Shown: positions 34,630-45,614, counted from the stretch's first letter. The stretch: DNA of 64,000 bases from Apiotrichum sp. Y4204 (GCA_025531455.1 JAMYHL010000015.1:496001-560000); one strand, 5' to 3'. Made by a program: numbers and translations. The notes: generated by a model not told the origin, from the letters alone.

Positions 34630-36722
34630 TCAGGCCTTTGATTTCGTCCCAATCGTGTTGGTTGCTTTTCCGGTCCTCGACTTGCGCCCGCTCTTCGTAC
34701 CAGTCTTGGTGGATTTCCGCTTGCCGGTCCTCGTCCTTGAACTCGATTTGGCGGCCTTGTTTACCTTGGGGCGTGTCGTCGTCGTACCCTGCTTCTTGCC
34801 TCTCCTCGGCCCCGTCACTGACTTCCCACCAAGCTTCCGCGAAGCACCAGTTGGCGTAGCCTTCTTTCCCTTCTTGCCTGTGCGGAGCGTCTTGGTGTTC
34901 TTTCGTCCAGTCCCAAGAGCTTTGGTACCTTGGCCACCCTTGCCACCCTTACTCTTCCGCCCAGCTTTGCCCACCTTCTTACTCGTCGTGCTCGTCGTTT
35001 TCGTCTTGCGGTTTTTTCTCGTCTTTCCTTTAGTGCCGACCGTGCCGGGCTTACGCGCCTTGCCCGGCTTGTTGACCTTCCCGAGTTTGTTGGACTTGCC
35101 GGACTTTGTCGCGACGCCCTTTCTTCCGGTTTTGCCAGCCTTGCCAATCTTGGACGTCTTGCGCGTCGGTTTCTTTGAGGTTGTCTTGCGGTTTTTTCTC
35201 GTCTTTCCAGTCGTGCCGACCGTGCCAGGCTTGCGCGCCTTACCCGACTTGCTGACCTTCCCGAGTTTGTTGGACTTGCCGGACTTTGTCGCCACGCCCT
35301 TCTTGTTGACCTTCGGCCGCTTTCCTTTGGGCGTCTTCTTGTTCTTTCCGGTCTTGGTGGCCGCGCCGGATCGTGTGGGCATCCGACAGACCCCCTTACG
35401 ATTGCGGCTTCGTCCACGAGGGCACACGGTGCTGGTGCCCGACCCGCTTGCCGTCGCCGTGGTTGGTTTCCGTGCGTACTTGCGGATGTTCGCGTCGCCG
35501 AGCGCCTGTAACGATACCGCCAGCATGATATCAAGTCCACTGCTGCGGCCCCGACTTGTTCCGGATATTCGGGTAACCTTGAAGTCTCCGGTGACTGTCC
35601 CTTGCCGTTCCAGGATAATCCAGTCCGTCCAACTCGTGAGGATGCCAATCTCAGCCTCATTCTTTCCCATTTGGCTAATGAGCTGTTGCCGAGTCAGTTC
35701 ACGATCGAGTTCCAAGCCAACGTACCTGTTCTAACGCCTTTGTACCAACTTCCCGGTTATCGCGATGGAGTTGTTTGCCGCCTGCCAACACAAGTGACGG
35801 GACGAGGTCGTTGCTTGACGCCGTTGATTGGAGACCTGTGGGATGTATGCGGAACTTGCCCAGATTGTTCATGATTCGGTCAACCTCGACGTTGTTTAGT
35901 ACAGCGGGAGTCTTCAGCTCGAATGACGCTTTGGTGGCACCAACTTGGAAAGCAAAATCGGTGATTGGTGCTGTACCACCTCCTTCAAGAATCCAGGGAA
36001 TAGTGGAGCCGGTATCAAGTATGCTTTTAAGCACGTGGTTTGTGGGATGTATCAGCCCACTCTGGATAAGGCCCTGTATCTGAGCCTCACTATTACATTG
36101 ACCACTAGGACAGATGTCGATTGAATCGTGAACAGATACAATAGATCTCTGGACCTTGTTAAACAGTTCCCGGTCAGTCACCCGGAACAGGGCCGCGTGG
36201 TCGGTTTGGTATTGTCTCGGATCGAAACTTCCTGGTCTCAAGGTCACCTTCGCCGGCAGTCGGCCATTTTCAATCCCGTCTGCTGAAAGGCTCGTTGAGC
36301 TCGTTGACGCCTTGGACTTCTTATCAGTTGCCATGGCAAACTGGTGGACGAAATCATACTTGTTGATTTCGACGAGAAGATCCTAGGGTCTTCGCGTTCC
36401 CGGTGGCGCTGCCGGTTGAAGCTGAACCTCCTCCGGCTGTGGGCGGACGTGGGGAGGTTTTACGGCCGCCTTGTTGCGATTTGACTCGTTTAAGGCCGCC
36501 CTGTCGTTTCTCCAATACAATGCGCTCCTTTATCGGAGTAGCGAAACCTTCTCGGTCGAGATTGAAAACCCTTGCGGCGAGGGACAAGGTGTCGTTGGCG
36601 ACCTGCGCCTGTGTACGGGTCTGCGCTGTGTCGGTGTCGAGGAATGAGTCAGGTAGCGGTGCAGCGTTCGTGACTGTGAGCGCCACAAGCAGCACCGCGG
36701 GGAGAATTGTTGTGATGCGCAT
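34630..36722 (-). CDS. secreted Lys-rich protein with PD-(D/E)XK nuclease-like domain (copy 2)
   Basis: The last two exons are firm (35726-36382, 34630-35682; intron of 43 nt). The first coding block starts at 36722 with signal peptide MRITTILPAVLLVALTVTNA and a possible Kex2 site (LEKRQ). Order here is signal peptide, linker, nuclease-like core, then ~280 residues of Lys/Gly/Thr repeats. Core marks: ITDFAF (Asp), ASFELKT (Glu-x-Lys), and after the LEQ| splice site GILTSWTDWIILERQG. These align with the gene at 18459. Block 1 and exon 2 are in different frames near 36383-36388. Either an intron with a poor donor is used, or there is a one-base frameshift. Total about 680 aa. It lies head to head with the pseudokinase at 37339. 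Confidence 0.65.
35003..35301 (-). repeat. ~119-bp direct repeat inside the Lys-rich tail
   Basis: Positions 35003-35121 and 35183-35301 are near-identical at an offset of exactly 180 bases (60 codons), encoding the repeated KSGKSNKLGKV / GKARKPGTVG motif. In-frame duplication of the cationic tail. Confidence 0.9.
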
Positions 36723-37338
36723 CCTGCTGGATGATTACCCTCCAACAGGCTGCATATGACTCTTATATACCTTCATAGTCTACCTTGCAGACAACGAAGA
36801 CAGAGTCTTGAAGGGCGCTGAATCGCGACGTAGAGCCTGGAACAACTAACTCGCAGCCACAATGCCCATCAGATGCCTAACCCTGAAAGTGCCAATCACA
36901 TCACTGTCAGCACACAAGGCGATACGTTTGTTTCGTGTTTCATGTCGTTTCTCTGATCCTCTGCATAACTTCAGATACAGAAAAGAAACGTGCTCATCAT
37001 GTTGTCGCACACCGGTGTGCATTGGCACATAATATCGCTGTGCGCACCGCTTGTGGGCACTGCGGTCCTGCGGGAAGCATAATGTGAAATTCACCTCAGT
37101 CCAAGAGTGAGTGACAGCGTACAGTGCCCCTCACGGTACCTTATGTCATCGTCGTCCCTGCGACGTGACAGCAGCAACAAACAGAAGGCAACGGCAACCC
37201 CTGAGGGACATAAGAACCGAACGACCTCGCCTTCCATCGTCTTTCCTTTCAATCCTTCTCTCAATCCTTCTCTCAATCCTTCTCTCAATCCATCATTGTC
37301 AAGCCACGGCTTCATACCGACTCTCTCCATTATACGCC
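36723..37338. promoter_or_regulatory. divergent promoter region of pair 2
   Basis: Shared upstream region of the lysine-rich gene (-) and pseudokinase 2 (+). A minus-strand TATATAA (36763-36769) lies 41 bases before the lysine-rich ATG. Near the other end, 37249-37294 holds three perfect copies and a fourth degenerate copy of the 12-mer TCAATCCTTCTC in the leader of the pseudokinase gene. Confidence 0.5.
37249..37294 (+). repeat. 12-bp tandem repeat (TCAATCCTTCTC)
   Basis: Three exact units and a truncated fourth, 45-90 bases before the ATG at 37339. Confidence 0.85.
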
Positions 37339-38451
37339 ATGGCGTCACAGTCGGAAGAGGAACAGAACACCATACAGGCTGGCAGCAGCTCCCCCGGCGA
37401 CACAACGCTCGGTTCGCAAGACCCCCCCGCATCGGAAGGGAGCTCCGACTCCTGTACGGAGACATTACCAGATGCCTCGGAGACGTTGTCGGATGCAGCA
37501 GCATCCTCTACTCGCAAGAGAAAGAAAAAGTTCTCCCGAAACAGTTCGTCTGAAGAACGGGCTGCAGCCGTTGAGCTACTGCGAGAGGTATGAGACACAA
37601 GTCGGAATACTAGTTGATTTTCAGGCAGAGGAGATCGAACTCACATTCGAGCGCTACGGTATAAACTTCTACTCCAAGTACTGCGCACCCTCTGAGCTCT
37701 CTCGCACAACTGTGATGACCCGAGTGCATCCCGTTTCCGCAACTAAACTATTCAACGACCCTTCTGCCAATCAAGATAAGGATGACCAGGCCGTAGAGAT
37801 CCCCCAAGCGAACATACCGGTCCTTACGCTGATACAGCGGTTTGGCAGCGGAGCGTCGAATGATGATGAGTTCATCTGTGACTTCTTCCATGCGAACGCC
37901 CGTCCTGGAGGCCCCAATGACGCACCCGACGAAACGAAGGGCGGCCTTGTGGTGAAGCTTTTGGACATGGATTTTGTACCGCCACGAGACCAGACTTTCT
38001 GGAAGTTCCAGATGGCCCTCGAGTGCCATGCCTTTCGTCTGGCGCGCTCCCTTCAAGGATCCTGCGTCCCCCATTTTGCTGGACTCTTCCGGCATGGCAC
38101 TCTGTACTGCCTAGTTTATGAGGATGCTGGCAATTTTCTCAGAGACCAACGCCGCGAACGCAAGTGAGTTTAACTGCACCTGTTCATTTGTCGTTGACCC
38201 CAAGAAAGGAAGTTGTCGAGGTCTTTCAGGCTCTGTACGATGTGGGCGTCGGCCCTCGGGATAACGAGCCATGTTGGTTGCGCCGCGGACTGGATGGCCG
38301 ACTGAAAGTGGCAAGCTTCTGGGATGTCAGCACTGTGGAGAATATCCACAGCAGTGAGATTGAGCTCAGTCGGAATGTACGCGGCCGCACTCCTACGGCA
38401 GAGGAGGCATTTGAGGACCTCAAAAACCAGCGAATGAAGGATCTCAGGTGA
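37339..38451 (+). CDS. degenerate protein kinase-like protein (pseudokinase 2)
   Basis: Three exons (37339-37587, 37625-38163, 38205-38451) close in phase to 344 aa, with introns at the same places as pseudokinase 1 and the start in a good GCCATGG context. The N-terminus is Ser/Thr/Asp-rich with TRKRKKK. Kinase-like blocks: LVVKLLDMDFV, ECHAFRLARSLQG, CVPHFAGLFRHG, LYCLVYEDAG, then VFQALYDVGVGPRDNEPCWL (an altered catalytic loop that keeps one Asp but loses His and Asn) and KVASFWD in place of DFG. The Mg-binding Asp is missing, so phosphotransfer is unlikely. The final TGA overlaps a GGTGAGG donor-like string, so a further exon is possible but not needed. Confidence 0.7.
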
Positions 38452-39324
38452 GGGCAACGACGTGCGATGCTGACTGGGACAGGCAGTACGGCGTTTGAAC
38501 CGGTTGCACGATTAACGTGAACCCAAAGCAATTGTCACTTGAGTGAGAAAACCCTCAACGGCTGTGAACACTGGGGTACATGTCTTTACCGGTGTGGAGT
38601 TGTACGCACGATACTACACGATTCGACCGAGTGTGAGTGCATTTGAGGTAGGAGCTGATGGGCAGCCAACCTCGATCGAATCGTCTTCCCGCTCCATGGC
38701 CTTGCTTCTCCATACCATACCATCACAATGAATCTGAACTTTACCATCGAATTCCCACGGTGTTGAAGCAGTCCTGCAAGTATTGAGCATAGCTCGATGT
38801 ATATTTGAAGTCGTCGAAGCTTTTTACACCTCCACGCAGATTGACATCCGACAGCCTGCCCGTCCTCCCTGTCGACGTGCCCTGCCGCGGTTCCTGGTGC
38901 ACGTATTTACCATAGTGGGCAATTGGTGTCATGGTTACGAGACCCGCCGACAGGGGCAAGTGAGGTTAACACCATGAGTATATGAGTATAGAGCAGGCCA
39001 ACATGAAGCTCACGCACTGGATATGCAAACGTGCCAGGTGAATATGCTGTTGCACTACACACAACCCATCTGTAAACACATAGCCATGATGGCCTCCAAG
39101 TCGCGGAGAAGGCAAGCACCAAGAGGGCTGGACCCAGCATTTATGTTGCCCGCGCCGCAAAGTCACCGGGACCACCCGACGGGACTTGTCAGCCGATTCG
39201 CTGTCCGATGGACGGTTCGAAGACACACGCGCCGCCGTCAATGCGATGATAGGAAACGTATGTTGCTTGCTGGGCGCGGTCTATTGACAAGTCAGGCCGA
39301 GAAGGTTGATCTGATGTTTGCTGG
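38452..39324. other. intergenic, no gene seen
   Basis: Lies between pseudokinase 2 and the fragment of a third copy. Nothing assignable; may include eroded remains of the missing front part of that copy, though I could not align it. Confidence 0.4.
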
Positions 39325-39570
39325 CGGCGGCAACATCCAAGTTTTCCAGGAGCTTCATGATGTGGGCGTTGATCCCCGGGACACTGACGATTACTGGGTG
39401 CGTCTTGGACTCGACAGCCGCCTAAAGATGGCTACTTTGTACAGTTCAACGACTCTAGCAACCCTGCACGTTAGTGACTTCGACCGCAGCCGAAAGTCCG
39501 TGGCCGGACCCCAACTGCCGAGAAAGCGTTCGAGGACCTAAAGAACTCGAGGCTTGATCGAATACGGTGA
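39325..39570 (+). pseudogene. fragment of a third pseudokinase (C-lobe), frameshifted
   Basis: The translated stretch NIQVFQELHDVGVDPRDTD, then LDSRLKMATLYSS, matches the last exon of the gene at 37339. After SRKSV the frame changes by one base; the remaining similarity (GRTPTAEKAFEDLKNSR) runs in a second frame to a TGA at 39568. No N-terminal exons were found upstream. Interpreted as a decayed tandem duplicate. An upstream ATG at 39260 only opens a chance frame. Confidence 0.7.
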
Positions 39571-39780
39571 GGGTTGAAGTGATCCAAGCAGTGAGTGAAA
39601 CACAGGATGGTCAAAATCCCAAGGGGACAGTGCTTTCCTGCAACACTTGTTGACACCGATCATCCACATCAGCACACTGCCCAATCCACCACTAAATGTC
39701 CATGACAAAACCTGCATTCAAGAGAACCAGTCCCCACAGCCTACTGTTCAAGTGTACACACTACATTATCACCCTTCACC

Positions 39781-42513
39781 CTAGAGCTTGGAGCTGTTCT
39801 TCTCGATCTCGTCATACAGCCGGTCGATCTGGGGCTTGTAGTACTCGGCCGCAACATTGCGCTTCAGCTTCTGTGTCGGAGTGAGGAGGTCCGCGGGGAA
39901 GGGCTGTGCGGTGGCGTAGACGCCGCGAACCTGCTCGAAGCTGTATCGTCAGCACTATTCCTACGCATTGGCGCTTTCACTCTGAACTCACCCGTTGAGC
40001 TTGGCGCGCTTAGCGGCCGAGTCAAGGCCCTTCTGAAGGGTGGCAACGACCTTGGGGTCCTGGAGGGCAGCCTCCAGGGCGTCGACGTCGGTGGGCTGGA
40101 TGTTCTTGCCGAGGAGCTTGTTGACAAACTCGGCACCGGGGATCGGGTCGATGATCACGACACCAACAAGGCAGTGGCGGAACGAGTCGCCGTGCACGTA
40201 CACGGACGCGAACATCGGGTTGAGGAGGTAGACACCCTCGACCTTCTCGAGAGGCACGTACTCGCTGGCTGTTAGTACTGGATAACGGGATATCGCTGGA
40301 AACTCACCCCTGGGACAGCTTGATGACGTTCTTAACACGGTCAATGATCTTGATGCGGCCGGCCGAGTCAATCTCAGCAACGCTGTCGTTAGTATACTGA
40401 TGTAGATTCACCTGGCGCAAGACTCACTCGCCGGTGCGGAACCAGCCGTCAGGGGTGAGCGCCTTCTTGGTGTTCTCCTCGTCGTGGAGGTAACCGGTGA
40501 AGATGTTGGTACCGCGAAGGAGCAGCTCACCGCGGGGGTTGGGCTTGTCGGTGTGGAGGTAGTTCATCTCGGGGACGTCAAGGAGCTTGGCCTCGTTGGT
40601 GGCAGCGAGGAAACCGCACGTGCCGGGCGCACGCGTGTCCTGTGCGATGCTGCGGCACACGGACGCACAGGTCTCGGTGAGACCGTACTGATGTCAGCGC
40701 AAGTTTGCGATTGTCACTTACGCCCTGGGCAAACTCGACGCAGAACGCGACGGCAAGGAACTCCTGAACCTTGGGGGCAAGAGGAGCCGAGCCGGTGAGC
40801 ATGTACTTGACCTCACCGCCGACGAGGCCGCGGATCTTGTTGAACACAAGACGGTCGTAAATGGCGTGAGTGTAGGTGCCATCCTTGCGGAAGTTGGCGA
40901 GCTTGGCAGAGATGGCACGGCGAAGGAGCGCCCCCTTGAGGCCGGGCGTCTGCATCTGGAGGTTGATGGCAGCGTAGATGCGGTTCCAGATACGAGGGAC
41001 ACCGGGCATGAAGTGCGGCTTCATAATCTGCGCGTCCTCCATGATCTTAGTAACGTCGCCAGTAGCGAAGCAGATGGTACCGCTGCCGATCATGACGAGG
41101 AACTGGAGAAGACGCTCGTAGATGTGCGCGAGGGGGAGGAACGAGAAGTGGCGGAAGCCGTCGGTGAGGTTACCGATGCCGTACGTGCAGGCGTTGACAG
41201 CGGAGGTCATGTTCCAGTTGGAGAGCATGACACCCTTGGGGTTGCCGGTCGTGCCCGAGGTGTACGAGATGGACATGATACGGTTCTTGTCAAGGTCCTT
41301 CTCGTCCTCGGCGGGACCGGGGGCGGTGTAAACACCGGCCTGGTTGCCGAACTCCTCGAGCTCGTCAATCTGGTAGAAAGTCAGGCCGAGCGACGCGGCC
41401 CACTGGTTGTAGATCGTGCGCTCAGCCGGGCCGATCGGGTCAACCGAGACAATGGCGCGAAGCGAGGGCGTCTCAGGCGCCATGCGGAGCAGCTGCTCAA
41501 CGTGGTTAGACGACGAGAAGATGATGGCGAGGGGAGCGTGGTTGGTGCTGAGGTGTGAGCGAGGTGAATTTCGCGGGGCGGGGAATAACCCTTGGGGAAC
41601 ATCCGCATAGTCCGGTCCAGCGCGTGTAGAAGTTTCTACGCCATTCTTTACTACGTTCTGCACCCCATATTTAGTCACTCACATGTACTTGGCAGTGTCG
41701 GGGCCAAGGGTCTCGTACAGCGAGACACCGACGAGACCGTACGCGTGGCACGCAAGATCGACGACCTGCCACTCCTCGCGGTTGAGGCACCAGATACCGA
41801 CACCCCAACCACGGCGTGCGCCGGCCTTGAGCTTGTCGCCCCAAGCGGGGAGCTGGTGGCTGGCGACCTCGACGGGCGAGGGAGTGTCAGCGGGCAGGCG
41901 GGGGTCGCGCAGCTGGCCGAGACGCTCGAGCGAGAGGAGTGCCGAGCCGAGCGCGTTGCGCCGCGCCGCGGCCTGCGCGTACGTGGTGTCGTATGTCTCC
42001 GTGCTCCATCCATGCGGCTCTCCGGGGGCGGTGGGGGGAGTGCGCACGCGCGAGCGGAAAATGGCCTGGTTGGGGGTGTTCTTCAGGGCTAACAGTGAGT
42101 GAAACCCTCGAAGTCCAGTACTCACCGAGCTCGAAGATCTCGAAGACAGTGTCGGGAAGCTTGTCACCATCCGGTGTGTGATAGATGAGCTCCTCTGGCA
42201 CGATTCCTGGCATTAGCGGGGGAAACAACATGATGCAGTTGCGCCAGCCATGGTCTACGAACCGCTCTTGTAGACGGCTGAGGAGTCAGTTGAGCAGAAG
42301 AAAAAATGACTTACAGCTCGAGTCAGCGCTCTCCGTGCTTGGAATAGGCTGGGGTCAGCTTCTGTAAAGAACATCACTGTTTGCCGTGTGCTGGTTGAGT
42401 CTTGAGTCCGAGCTCGAGTGCCAGAGAAAAGCCTGGCACCGGGCTGAGTGGCCACTCACGACGCTCTGGTGCTTGAGGTCCGGCACGACGGGGAACGGGC
42501 GGAGCATAGGCAT
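39781..42513 (-). CDS. long-chain acyl-CoA synthetase with peroxisomal PTS1
   Basis: About eight exons, starting at 42513 (MPMLRPFPVVPDLKHQSV) and ending KNSSKL then stop. It activates fatty acids to CoA thioesters with ATP. Landmarks in order: TVFEIFELG; GVGIWCLNREEWQ; FSSSNHVEQLL; the AMP-binding P-loop ISYTSGTTGNPKGVML; FLPLAHIYERL; YGLTETCAS across a splice site; GELLLRGTNIFTGY; PDGWFRTGE; KIIDRVKNVIKLSQGEYV. Size and motif order match yeast Faa-type enzymes. The final SKL is a canonical peroxisomal signal, so it probably feeds beta-oxidation. The main exons (41683-42100, 40718-41660 and 40424-40690 approx.) are firm; the two or three short exons near 42240-42460 are not resolved. Confidence 0.85.
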
Positions 42514-43513
42514 GGTGATAGATACAACGAGCGATGGGGTGGTGGTGGGGAAGTGAGATGGGTGAATGTGATGAGATGGATGGTGAAAAAGAAGAGAATG
42601 GCTGCACGAGGTGTGTCCGTTCTCGAAAGGTGGAAAAGGACAGTGACTTTGAGAGAGAGAGTGGCTGCGGGGCTTGTGGTGGTGGATCGTGGAACCACCT
42701 ACCTACCCTTGGCACTTGTGCCGGATAACCACTGAAAACTTAGCCGGCACGGGGCCCCAGAGCTAACCACCCCCACTCTACCCCGGCCGCCGGTTAGCGG
42801 CGCGGCGACCTCTGCGCGTGTGCCTCGTCCCAAGGTCCGCCAACGTTAGCGCTCGGCCTAGACATTAGCCTGTACAGCTGTGGCATGGGCCGGCGCCGTT
42901 GTGCAACCTCGCCGCGCGATGTTGACTACGTTCCCACCCCCTGGGTCCCGCAAGAACACATGGCGGTTCTGCGTGGCGCGTGGCGCATCGCTGAGGGCGC
43001 GACAGGCCGTGTCCGCCGGCGACGGCATTCCACGGGACGCCCATGGGCCACGGTGTAAAAAAACAGAAGCGGAGTGGCCCACGTCATTTGATCAGGATCT
43101 TGGGATCTTGGGGGATTAGGGCACAGATGCACTCGAATAACAAAGGACATACGAAGTGTAGATCCCGGCATCGGGTATCCATACAAACAAAACACATGAT
43201 TACAATTCTTCTCAAATCACGTGATTGTTTAAACCGGCTCCTACAACCAGCGCCACTGTCGCAAAAGAAGCAATATCCGCACATCCGCTCGGCAATGCCC
43301 CCTCCATCTTCCGAGCTTCCAAGAGGATCGAGAGATCGAGAGGACGCGACATGACGCGTGACGACACAACAAAACACAACAAACGGGATTTCAACAAACG
43401 CAGCAACACTCTCATTCAGAATTCCTCTGCCATTCATTGTAGTACTTCCGACCACTAACTGATATACTTGATACTGACAGCATATGCTTTCTTTTGCCTT
43501 TGAGCTTTTCATC
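42514..43513. other. intergenic, no gene seen
   Basis: Promoter of the acyl-CoA synthetase (minus strand) and the 3' flank of the sulfatase. No other feature recognised. Confidence 0.5.
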
Positions 43514-45614
43514 CTAATACGCAAGCTTGTGCTCCCATACGGGCAGCTCGAGACGGAGGTGGAACCCGAGAGTACACGTGTCGAAGCGGACCTTGGGGAG
43601 GGACGCGAAGTACGCGTCGTACTTTGTGTCCATGGTATCGCTGAGCTTTGTCGGCTTCTTATTGAGACTGGAGAACATCTCTCCGTACGGATCGCGGCAG
43701 GTGTCCCCCTTGCACGTCTTGAGCACGAGGAGCAGGCCGTCGAGGCGGTGCATGAGCCGCTGCATCTCCTCCGAGAGAATCGGCTGTCCGTCCTTCCTTG
43801 TGTCAAAGGGCGCAAACTCTCGGGCGCTGTTCAGGGGGATCATGAGGTTGCGCGCCTGGTGCGGGTCCTCGTGCAGGTCGTATAGCTCGCGCTCGCCAGT
43901 GCACCATACCGAGTACGAGTAGGACACGCCGGTGGTCTCGTCCGCGACACGGAGGGTGCGGTACGTGTTGTTGTTCCGCCAAGGGTTGCTGAAGATGCCC
44001 TCTTCGACGACCTGAACCCAGTACTCGGAGATGCTGTGGCGCGCCTTCTTGTGTTGCTCTGCCTGCTTCCCGTCCTTGTCCTTGTTGTTCTGGTGGAGGT
44101 TCATCATGACGCCGTCGTTCTCGTAGTCGCTCTTAGCACCGCCGAGGCGCATAATCGTCTCGGCCAGGTCGACCATGTTGTACAGGCTGACGTCGTCGAC
44201 TTTACCGCGCGGAATTCCCGGGCCACGGATGACCATCGGCACATTGATATCGTCCTCCATACCGAGCGTCTTGCCCGGCTGCCGGCGGTGCGTGCCCATT
44301 GCAAACCCGTTGTCCGACGTCAGGATGATGTACGTGTTGTCGAGCTCCCCCGCTGCCCGCAGCTTCTCGACCAGGTCCTCGACAAACTCGTCAATCGGCT
44401 GCATCGCACGCAGACGCCCGCGGTAGAAGTCGTCAAAGTATGCTTCAACCGTGCGGTTCTGGTGTGAGCAGCACAGATGGTACTTGGCTCACAAGCTTCG
44501 GCAGCGTCTTAACCCAACTGACGCCAAGAGGCTCATCAGGATTCCAAGTCTCGACGCGGGGCAGCTCTGCCGTGGGGAACATGTACGCCGCGCGCGGTGG
44601 CCCCTCGGGGATTTGGAACTTGATGTCGGTGGTGAGAGGGAGGTTACCGTCTGCCCACGTGTGTGGCCCGAGGGGCGAGTAGCCGATGAAGAACGGCTTG
44701 TCGTTTGCAAGCGCGGTGTCGAAATACGCAAGAGTCTTCTCGGCGGAGAAATCGCCGCTGTACACGCCTGGCGAGAGTATCATCTCCTGGTCTGCGGTTA
44801 GATCGAAAGGTGCTGAGGCTCACTGTCGCGCGAGAAGCCGGGCTGCTGTCAGTGATGCACCCAAGCGTACATGAGTGGGACACTTACACTCCAGTAGTCG
44901 TAGGTCCAGGGGTCTGGGGTTAGCATAAGAGCGGGGGCGTCGGGGCGTCATCGGGACGGAGCACGGGGTCGCGATCCCATCGGGCAATGCGATCCTCACC
45001 AACAGCCATGTCGTGCGAGGTCTGAGGTCAGCACACCCTTTGCCTGTTGACCCAAAGACCCACAAAGCCAGAAACAGGAAGCTCGACACAGTTTTTCTCC
45101 GAGTGGCCGTTCATGTACTTGCCGACGTAGTACGTGTCGTAACCGGCCTGTTGGAGGAAGTCTGCAATGGTGTGGTTCACATATCCAAACTCGTTGAAGA
45201 GATCCCACCCGCCATAGGGGGGGTTGACGAAGGTGATGTTGTGGTTGTGCGCGTGCTGCGCACGCAGGAGCGATACGCGCGCAGGGCAGCAGATGCTCAC
45301 GGGCGAGAAGAAGTGCTCGTAGGTTAGGCCTTCATCAACGAGGTGTTTGAAGATGCGCGGGAGATACTCCCTGAACATGGTCGTGCGTTTATCCTGGTCA
45401 TCGGTGACTGCCGTCAGAAAAGCACAAGTATAAACGCACGGATCAGCACGATGTTTGGCTTCTTCTTCCCGCCGCCGGGCTTGCCGGGCTTATGGGGCTT
45501 CTCGGGTTTGTGGACGTCACAGTCCTTATCGTTCTTGTCCTTCCAGTCGCCGGGTACAGCGCCGGCGAGGGTGGTCGCCAGAGCGAAAAGGAGCGCCGTC
45601 TTGAAGAACAGCAT
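43514..45614 (-). CDS. secreted arylsulfatase
   Basis: Multi-exon gene starting at 45614 with signal peptide MLFFKTALLFALATTLAGA, followed by a Lys/Pro-rich linker. Sulfatase marks: PNIVLI..LTDDQD (metal-binding Asp pair, restored across the first intron), FSPVSICCPARVSLL (CxPxR site whose Cys becomes formylglycine), YVGKYMNG, IGYSPLGPHTWADG (catalytic His), TYIILTSDNGFAMG (Asp-Asn metal ligands), RQPGKTLGMEDDINVPMVIRG, and the C-terminal WCTGERELYDLHEDPHQARNL. It should hydrolyse aryl or carbohydrate sulfate esters outside the cell, for sulfur scavenging. The first two and last three exons are clear; two or three exons near 44800-45060 are uncertain. Confidence 0.85.

Noticed and set aside
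34655..35734. 359-codon plus-strand open frame, hydrophobic (LVLFLPVF-rich)
   Set aside because: Antisense shadow of the Lys-rich tail. It looks like a membrane protein only because Lys codons read in reverse as Leu/Phe.
38449..38451. Possible donor GTGAGG overlapping the stop of pseudokinase 2
   Set aside because: The third-copy fragment ends at the same place with a similar TGA, so the stop is taken as real; no plausible following exon was found.
40866..41558. 230-codon plus-strand frame over the acyl-CoA synthetase
   Set aside because: Antisense to conserved AMP-binding motifs; GC-rich codon bias keeps the opposite frame open.
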